A stretch of 5,955 nucleotides of DNA from JBCDIQ01 sp039024295 (lineage in GTDB: Bacteria; Bacteroidota; Bacteroidia; J057). The notes under the pieces were generated by a model. That model was given only the letters and a program-made list of their open reading frames with translations, searched no databases and was not told where the DNA came from. Positions 5,703-5,955 of this stretch are shown one piece after another; within the stretch, counting starts at the first letter, position 1; the number at the start of each line of letters is the position of its first letter. The DNA lies in NCBI GenBank assembly GCA_039024295.1, contig JBCDIQ010000354.1, forward strand, positions 1-5,955, given 5' to 3'. A program made the translations under genes and the position numbers.

Positions 5703-5955
5703 AGGAGGTCATTAACGGGTAAAGCTGATGTTACAGATACACACCCAAAAGTGATATCTTTTGAAGCGGGAAAGTAATAGGCTAGGTGGTGGAAGGGGGA
5801 AAGGTCGTTTTGGTTGGAGATACCAATGATGGGTTACTTGTACTAATCGTGGCATGATATAACAATCCCACCTTATTTTTGATAATATTGTCACTCATTG
5901 TCATGATTTGGTCTTTGGCTAGTGGTTTGAATTTGACAATCAAAATTTAATCAGC
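5703..5955. promoter_or_regulatory. Upstream region of the hydrolase gene, with a repeated 7-mer
   Basis: No gene is supported here; all three minus frames entering from the right edge stop within 15 nt, and the 60-codon frame at 5712-5894 has an unlikely proline- and aromatic-rich composition. The region should hold the hydrolase promoter. The best -7-like site read on the minus strand is CACTTTTG (5753-5746), 7 of 8 to TAnnTTTG, but no TTG was found at the proper distance upstream. ATTGTCA occurs at 5887-5893 and 5897-5903, exactly 10 bp apart, and inverted as TGACAAT at 5934-5940, which could be regulator sites. Confidence 0.3.

Noticed and set aside
5712..5894. 60-codon minus-strand frame upstream of the hydrolase
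   Set aside because: Proline- and aromatic-rich, low-complexity translation from a purine-rich tract, with no start signal and no protein-like pattern.

Overview
The window looks like chromosomal DNA of a member of the Bacteroidota, most likely a Cytophagales-type (Algoriphagus/Cyclobacteriaceae-like) bacterium. The reasons are moderate GC, few clear Shine-Dalgarno sequences, a PD40 beta-propeller lipoprotein with acidic residues just after the lipid-anchor cysteine, a secreted two-domain retropepsin-like aspartyl protease, and a C45-type amide hydrolase fused to TPRs. This placement is inferred from protein style and not from a marker gene.

Layout. The left edge (1-162, minus) holds the first 54 codons of a small membrane protein that runs off the window. 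It is divergent from an aldo/keto reductase (265-1254, plus) across a 102-bp spacer with a perfect 6-bp dyad. The reductase converges on a minus-strand gene cluster, and the 501-bp convergent gap (1255-1755) has no convincing gene. It does contain a compact double-hairpin element (1572-1626) that can close into a three-way junction and is the most unusual structure here.

The rest is a minus-strand cluster, in transcription order: a secreted C45/choloylglycine-hydrolase-like Ntn hydrolase with C-terminal TPRs (5702-4518); then after 134 bp a secreted aspartyl protease (4383-3454); a 100-residue TfoX-N-like protein (3442-3140); a four-helix membrane protein (start corrected to 3086, ends 2670); and a PD40 lipoprotein (start corrected to 2655, ends 1756). 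The last four are separated by only 11, 53 and 14 nt and could be one operon; the hydrolase may have its own promoter. The 253 bp upstream of the hydrolase hold no gene but carry three copies of a 7-mer.

How they work together. Three of the five cluster products are predicted to be exported (hydrolase, protease, lipoprotein) and one is an integral membrane protein, so a cell-envelope theme is plausible. The sequence gives no direct evidence of a shared pathway. I found no RNA gene, CRISPR array, complete insertion sequence or phage gene. Most of the window is ordinary housekeeping or accessory content, and I do not see a clear new multi-gene system.
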